Made by a program: the position numbers and the translations under genes
The notes under the pieces: model-generated
What the model was told of the DNA's origin: nothing
Seen by the model: only the letters and a program-made list of their open reading frames with translations
Databases searched by the model: none
Source of the DNA: Ophiocordyceps camponoti-saundersi (nom. inval.)
Taxonomy: Eukaryota > Ascomycota > Sordariomycetes > Hypocreales > Ophiocordycipitaceae
Direction of reading: 5' to 3'
Length of the DNA: 11,749 nucleotides
Assembly (NCBI GenBank): GCA_003339415.1
Contig: PDHQ01000163.1
Coordinates: 1-11,749 of the forward strand
Part shown: piece after piece, positions 8,085 through 11,749 of the stretch
Position numbering within the stretch: the stretch's first letter is position 1
Layout of the letters: each line of letters starts with the position of its first letter

Positions 8085-8701
8085 GACTGCAACCCGGGCC
8101 AAAGGTCGATTCGTGCTTCCGTCGGCCGTGAACAAGCTCGTCGGTGAGGTCGAGAGGCGTGACGTTGTCCGGTGGGGGCAGCCGGAGTCCGGACAGGTAT
8201 GGCACGTGATGCCTCTAGCTCTGTGCAGCTACTGCGGGGGGAGGGGGGGGGGGACGGAAGGGATAGTATAGGGTAGGGTGGAATGAGAGCAAACGTGAAA
8301 CCTTTTGCCGTGGGCCGTGGCAAACAACGAGGAGGCTACAAGAGCTACCTGAAGAACGGTAAGCAACACTCTTCAAAGAACTATCCCAGCTATCCGTAGC
8401 CGTAGCGCTGGCCAGATAGACAGCTACTCTAGGACTTCAGCAGACTATAAGCAAACTCATACCGAAGCAGAGGTAGCCGCTAGGTATCCACCTATCTAAC
8501 GGTTAGCCTCTTTCCACCGGGGCAGTCAAGATTCATCAGCCACAGCAATGCACAGTCACAAGTCGTTGTGGCGGTAGCGCGTACCTCTGCCTCAAATAGT
8601 ACCTATCCGTCTGGCTCCCTCCCATCATCTTCTTTCATCCAACCATCACTTCCAGCTATTTCCAACGCAGAGAGCTCCGTCCGCACATCGTATCACGCGC
8701 A
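8085..8701. promoter_or_regulatory. Divergent promoter region between ARPC4 and UBP6
   Basis: About 617 bp separate the two start codons, transcribed away from each other. It must contain both promoters and leaders. It holds a G-rich tract (8236-8253: G6, A, G11), a CACGTG E-box (8203-8208), and oppositely oriented TTTGCC (8304-8309) and GGCAAA (8319-8324). CGTGGCAAA at 8316-8324 differs at one base from the yeast proteasome element GGTGGCAAA. A plus-strand ORF (7909-8271) running out of ARPC4 is a shadow and no independent gene is seen. Confidence 0.6.
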
Positions 8702-10441
8702 ATGGCGGCAGTCAAAGGTACGCGGCTCAGGCTCCTCTTACTTGACCCTTTCATGCTTTACTGACCATCGCCCGTAGTCGTCGTCAAACACCAGGGCAAG
8801 AAGCACGACGTCGAGGTGGACCCTGCGTCTACGGGCGAGGACTTCAAGCTTCAGCTCTTTAGCTTGACCAGCGTCGAGCCGGCACGGCAAAAAATTCTCA
8901 TCAAAGGCGCCCAGCTCAAGGATGACGCTGACATGGGAAAGATGGGGCTCAAGGCCGGCCAGGTCATCATGATGATGGGCACATCGAGCTCGGGTGACGG
9001 CAACCTCGTCCGCCCCAAGGAACCCATCAAATTCGTCGAGGACATGAGTGAGGCCGAGAAGGCTCAGCAGATGGACGCCACCCCGGCTGGCCTCGTCAAC
9101 CTCGGTAATACCTGCTATCTCAACTCTACGCTGCAGGCGCTTCGCTCCCTCCCGGAAATGAATAAGGCTTTAATCAACTACAGTACTGATGGATCGGCGG
9201 CGACGCGTCACCCTACCGAAGCCAATCTGGCCTTTCATCTGTCTCGTCTTTACGCGCGTATGAGCCGTACGCAGGCAGCCTTCCCGCCCGTCGAGTTCCT
9301 GAATGCTCTGCGCTCCGCCTTTCCGCAGTTTGCCGAAAGGTCCAAGTCGGACAACGGATACGCCCAGCAGGACGCCGAGGAGGCATGGTCTCAGATCGTC
9401 CAGAATATGAGATCTACTCTCAAGGCGAAGAACTCGGAGGGCAGCAGCAGTGTGCCGTTGATTGATACGTACATGTCTGGTCAGCTCACGTCGAAGATAG
9501 AATGCCTGGATGCAGAGGCCCTCCAGGCAGGCGAGGAACCCGTTGTGCAAAAGGAAGACTTTTTGAAGCTAGGATGCCACATCGACGGCACCACAAACCA
9601 CCTGCGGGACGGCATTTTGGCCGCGCTCAGCGAGACGATTGAGAAGAAGTCGGCGGTGCTGGACCGCCAAGCCGAGTACAAGAAGACGTCGGCCATCTCT
9701 CGGGCGCCAAAGTACCTGACGGTTCACTTTGTGCGCTTCTTTTGGAAGCGACAGACGCAGAAAAAGGCCAAAATCATGCGAAAGGTGACGTTTCCTCAGG
9801 AGCTGGATATCGTCGAGTTTTGCAGCGACGAGCTGAAGAAGGCATTGATACCCGTCCGCGACAAGGTGCGGGAGATTCGCAAGGACGAAGAGGACATTGA
9901 GCGAGCTCGCAAGCGCCGTAAGAAGAACCACGAGCAAGACCTAGCGGACATCCCCGGCGGGTCGGGGCTGGCGCCGAGCAAGAAGGACAGTAACAAGGAC
10001 GACAAGGCGGACAAGACGAAGGAGGCAGACGATGCGGCCGCAGGTGAGACTTTCAAGACGGATGCCGAAATTGACGCCGAAAAGGATGCGGCGGTGCTGG
10101 CGGCGAAGAAGGAGCTGCACGCGATGATCGATCCGAGCCTGCGCGACGAGGGCTCGAACCAGTCTGGACTGTACGAACTGCGCTGCGTGGTGACGCACCA
10201 GGGCGGCAGCGCCGACAGCGGACACTACACGGCCTACGTCAAGAAGCCGGCGGCGGTCGACCCGAAGACGGGCAAGATGGGCGAAGAGGACGGCATGTGG
10301 TGGTGGTTCAACGACGAGAAGGTGACGGAGGTGACGGTCGACAAGATTGACGGTCTGGCGGGGGGCGGCGAGTCGCACTCGGCCCTGATCCTTCTCTACG
10401 CGGCCATTCCGCTCCCCACAGCGGACGGCACGATGGAGTAG
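8702..10441 (+). CDS. UBP6: Proteasome-associated ubiquitin carboxyl-terminal hydrolase (Ubp6/USP14)
   Basis: Two exons, 8702-8717 and 8778-10441, encode 559 residues. The 60-bp intron has donor GTACGC, branch CTGAC (8761-8765) and acceptor GTAG; splicing gives MAAVKVVVKHQGKKHDVE, the start of a ubiquitin-like domain. Ubp6/USP14 binds the proteasome lid/base through this domain and trims ubiquitin chains from substrates, recycling ubiquitin and modulating degradation. Order: ubiquitin-like domain (about 4-76), linker, USP catalytic domain (about 108-550). The Cys box is GLVNLGNTCYLNSTLQAL with Cys118, the same number as in yeast Ubp6; the His box is SADSGHYTAYVKK with His488; FNDEKV (about 516-521) supplies the third polar residue. 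A charged, Lys/Asp/Glu-rich insertion (about 365-455), with basic RKRRKK at 383-388, interrupts the domain. The USP14 family normally varies here. All catalytic residues are present and the frame is intact, so it should be active. The start context CGCGCAATGG is acceptable. Confidence 0.97.
8718..8777 (+). other. UBP6 intron 1
   Basis: A 60-bp intron in phase 1 that splits a Val codon five residues after the start. Without it the long frame would begin inside the ubiquitin-like domain and lack its first strand. Confidence 0.92.
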
Positions 10442-10657
10442 ACTCGAGGCGCCGACGGTCTCGGCGTCATGGGGTTCGCGTGGGATGGTGTGGACGACAC
10501 TGGACGAAAAGGGGGTGTTTTACCTTGTTGATTTTCTTATTGGCCATGCCTACCAGGGTATCGTTTAGTGATGCCGCTATTCTTGTTTTTGATCTTCTAG
10601 ATTGCAATACAGGTGCAGCGTCTAGACGAGAATGAGAGATGCTCACGAGAGACCCCT

Positions 10658-11099
10658 TCATCGACTGGCCTCGTTGCGTCTCCGTTCCCTCTCCGCTATC
10701 CTCCTCTTCTGCTCTTCGTCATAGAGCCGCCACTCCTCTTTTCTCCGCCGCCATTCAGCCTCGAAGCGGAGCTTCTCCTCTTGGCGTTCCTGAATATGTC
10801 TTCGGAAGGCAACCATGCGATTCTCCAGGGCGGCCTTTTCCTGGAGTAATTGGTCCTTGTGCTCCTCGAGAGCGGAAATTTTGTCTTCGGGGGAGGTCTC
10901 GTTGAATTTATTATAGGCCTGCAACAGCTGATATGAGCTACCGCAGGAACCCGACGGGAAGATGATGGTGACGAACGTCTATCTTTTGCTTCTCGCCTTT
11001 GAGCGTGGCGCCCAACAGAGCGCCGAAAACGACGGCGAGGCCAAAGGTGCAGGCGGTGACGGCGGCTTTGACCTTGGGATGGCTGGGACGACGTGACAT
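10658..11099 (-). CDS. Small single-pass membrane protein with charged coiled coil
   Basis: Two exons (11099-10977 and 10918-10658) encode 127 residues. I do not recognise the family with certainty. Residues about 1-9 are basic (SRRPSHPK), 10-32 form one hydrophobic segment (AAVTACTFGLAVVFGALLGA), and from about 46 to the end the chain is highly charged and helical, with ALEEHKDQLLQEK and arginine/glutamate-rich heptad-like stretches typical of a coiled coil. This layout suggests an N-terminal anchor, perhaps in the mitochondrial inner membrane, with a soluble coiled coil; this is inference only. The 58-bp intron (donor GTTCGT, acceptor TTGCAG) is phase 0, but its branch site is weak, so the junction KQKID to AYNKFNE is less certain than in the other genes. 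Unspliced, the first ORF would stop at 53 residues. It converges on UBP6, with 216 bp between stop codons. Confidence 0.65.
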
Positions 11100-11100
11100 G

Positions 11101-11421
11101 TCACCAAATCTGGCGCCAGATCTCGTCTGCGAGCCGTTGCCGCTTATCGATGGTCATGCCCTGCGTAGAAGAGGACGAGGTCGAAGACGAAGACGAGGAC
11201 GAGGACGTGGACGAGATGGACGAGTGACGACGGCGAGATGAAGACAGCGGATGGACACCGTATGCGTAGAAGGTGGTCAATTCCACGTCCTCTAGAATCT
11301 TGACCTCCCCTTCCGCGGAGGCCAGAGACGAAGTCGACGGCGAAGACAGAGCGGTAGAAGAGATGGGAGGATTTCGAGCGGTAGGAAATGAATTGATGAT
11401 TAAGCGTGCAGCAGCTGCCAT
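11101..11421 (-). CDS. Serine-rich ORF immediately upstream of the small membrane-protein gene
   Basis: An ATG at 11421 opens 106 codons, ending with a TGA at 11103-11101 just one base before the ATG of the next gene (11099), read in another frame. The product begins MAAAARLIINSFPTARNPP, a sequence rich in Ala, Arg and hydroxylated residues that resembles a mitochondrial presequence, then has a long TCN-encoded Ser run (residues about 72-86) and ends RLADEIWRQIW. No domain is recognised. It could be a genuine small protein from a bicistronic transcript, an upstream ORF, or a leader with introns: the pyrimidine-rich Ser run ends in TACGCAG, which would make a good splice acceptor. Treat it as hypothetical. 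Confidence 0.35.
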   Translation of the reverse strand: MAAAARLIINSFPTARNPPISSTALSSPSTSSLASAEGEVKILEDVELTTFYAYGVHPLSSSRRRHSSISSTSSSSSSSSTSSSSTQGMTIDKRQRLADEIWRQIW

Positions 11422-11639
11422 GCTGCTCACGTAAGATATTCGAGGGGGGTTTTTTTGTCGACGACCACTCTGTTGAATTATGTATGTATAAAGGACTTCT
11501 CAGAAGCTGATATTAGAAGAAGAAGAAGTGAAAGGAAAAAAGAGTAAGTGAAGGATGTGAAGAGAGAAGAGAGAAAACTATGCAATGGAGAAAGAAGAGG
11601 AGAAAAAAAAAAGGGGAAGAGAAAAATTAATGCCAAAAA

Positions 11640-11669
<30 letters not shown>
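11640..11669. repeat. 30-base poly-G run
   Basis: Thirty consecutive G, the second long G run near a sequence edge. Together with the 59 G at the left edge it suggests homopolymer-limited assembly. G runs can also form quadruplex structures. Confidence 0.95.
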
Positions 11670-11670
<1 letters not shown>

Positions 11671-11731
11671 TGGGGATTAAGAAAAGAAAAACAAAGAAGG
11701 GGGGGGAAGGGAAGAAAAAAAAGCGCAGAAT

Positions 11732-11749
11732 AAAAAAAAAAAAAAAAAA
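11732..11749. repeat. Terminal poly-A run
   Basis: Eighteen A close the window. No transcript end is expected here on the plus strand, so it is more likely the contig edge in a homopolymer than a polyadenylation site. Confidence 0.9.

Larger units (their letters stand above)
11422..11749. other. Low-complexity right edge, probable upstream region of the minus-strand gene
   Basis: Purine-rich DNA with GAA/AGA runs (about 11514-11560), a TATGTATGTATAAA segment (11481-11494), poly-A tracts and a 30-base G run. It probably includes the promoter of the gene at 10658-11099, but no element can be assigned with confidence. No ORF here looks real. Confidence 0.6.

Noticed and set aside
7909..8271. 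120-codon plus-strand ORF over the ARPC4 start
   Set aside because: It overlaps ARPC4 exons 1-2 antisense and ends in the G-rich tract; composition is that of a shadow frame.
9941..10378. 145-codon antisense ORF in UBP6
   Set aside because: Leu/Arg-rich shadow of the GC-rich third-position pattern of UBP6.

Overview
The window looks like nuclear DNA of a filamentous ascomycete (Pezizomycotina; Hypocreales-like is a guess). The evidence is short spliceosomal introns (49-63 bp) with GTRNGT-type donors, CTRAC branch sites 13-25 bases before the acceptor, dense gene packing on both strands, and a set of typical fungal housekeeping genes. Nothing resembles a prokaryotic, phage or mobile-element system.

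Layout. Positions 1-2046 are low-complexity DNA with no credible gene: a 59-base poly-G end, purine-rich microsatellites, then a pyrimidine-rich stretch with TACC, TTGCC, CACACG and other short tandem repeats. Four leftward (minus-strand) genes follow or flank the centre: an SFH5-type phosphatidylinositol transfer protein (2047-3473, two exons), an RRM RNA-binding protein (4439-6479, four coding exons plus a 5' UTR intron), and the Arp2/3 subunit ARPC4 (7364-8084, five exons). From a shared upstream region of about 600 bp, the proteasome-associated deubiquitinase UBP6/USP14 (8702-10441) is read rightward. Converging on it is a small membrane-anchored coiled-coil protein (10658-11099, minus), with a separate serine-rich ORF ending one base upstream of its start. 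The right edge is again homopolymer-rich (30 G, 18 A).

The genes serve unrelated cell functions: lipid transfer, RNA binding, actin nucleation, ubiquitin recycling at the proteasome. I see no pathway or operon linking them. The most notable anomalies are an in-frame UAG in the RRM gene lying in the loop of a perfect 9-bp hairpin, a probable GC-AG intron in the same gene, an ARPC4 gene whose first coding exon is only ATG and whose last codes for two residues, a repeat-derived insertion in SFH5, and the head-to-tail ORF pair near the right end. No convincing new multi-gene system is present; all gene models come from reading splice signals and remembered family features, without alignment or transcript data.
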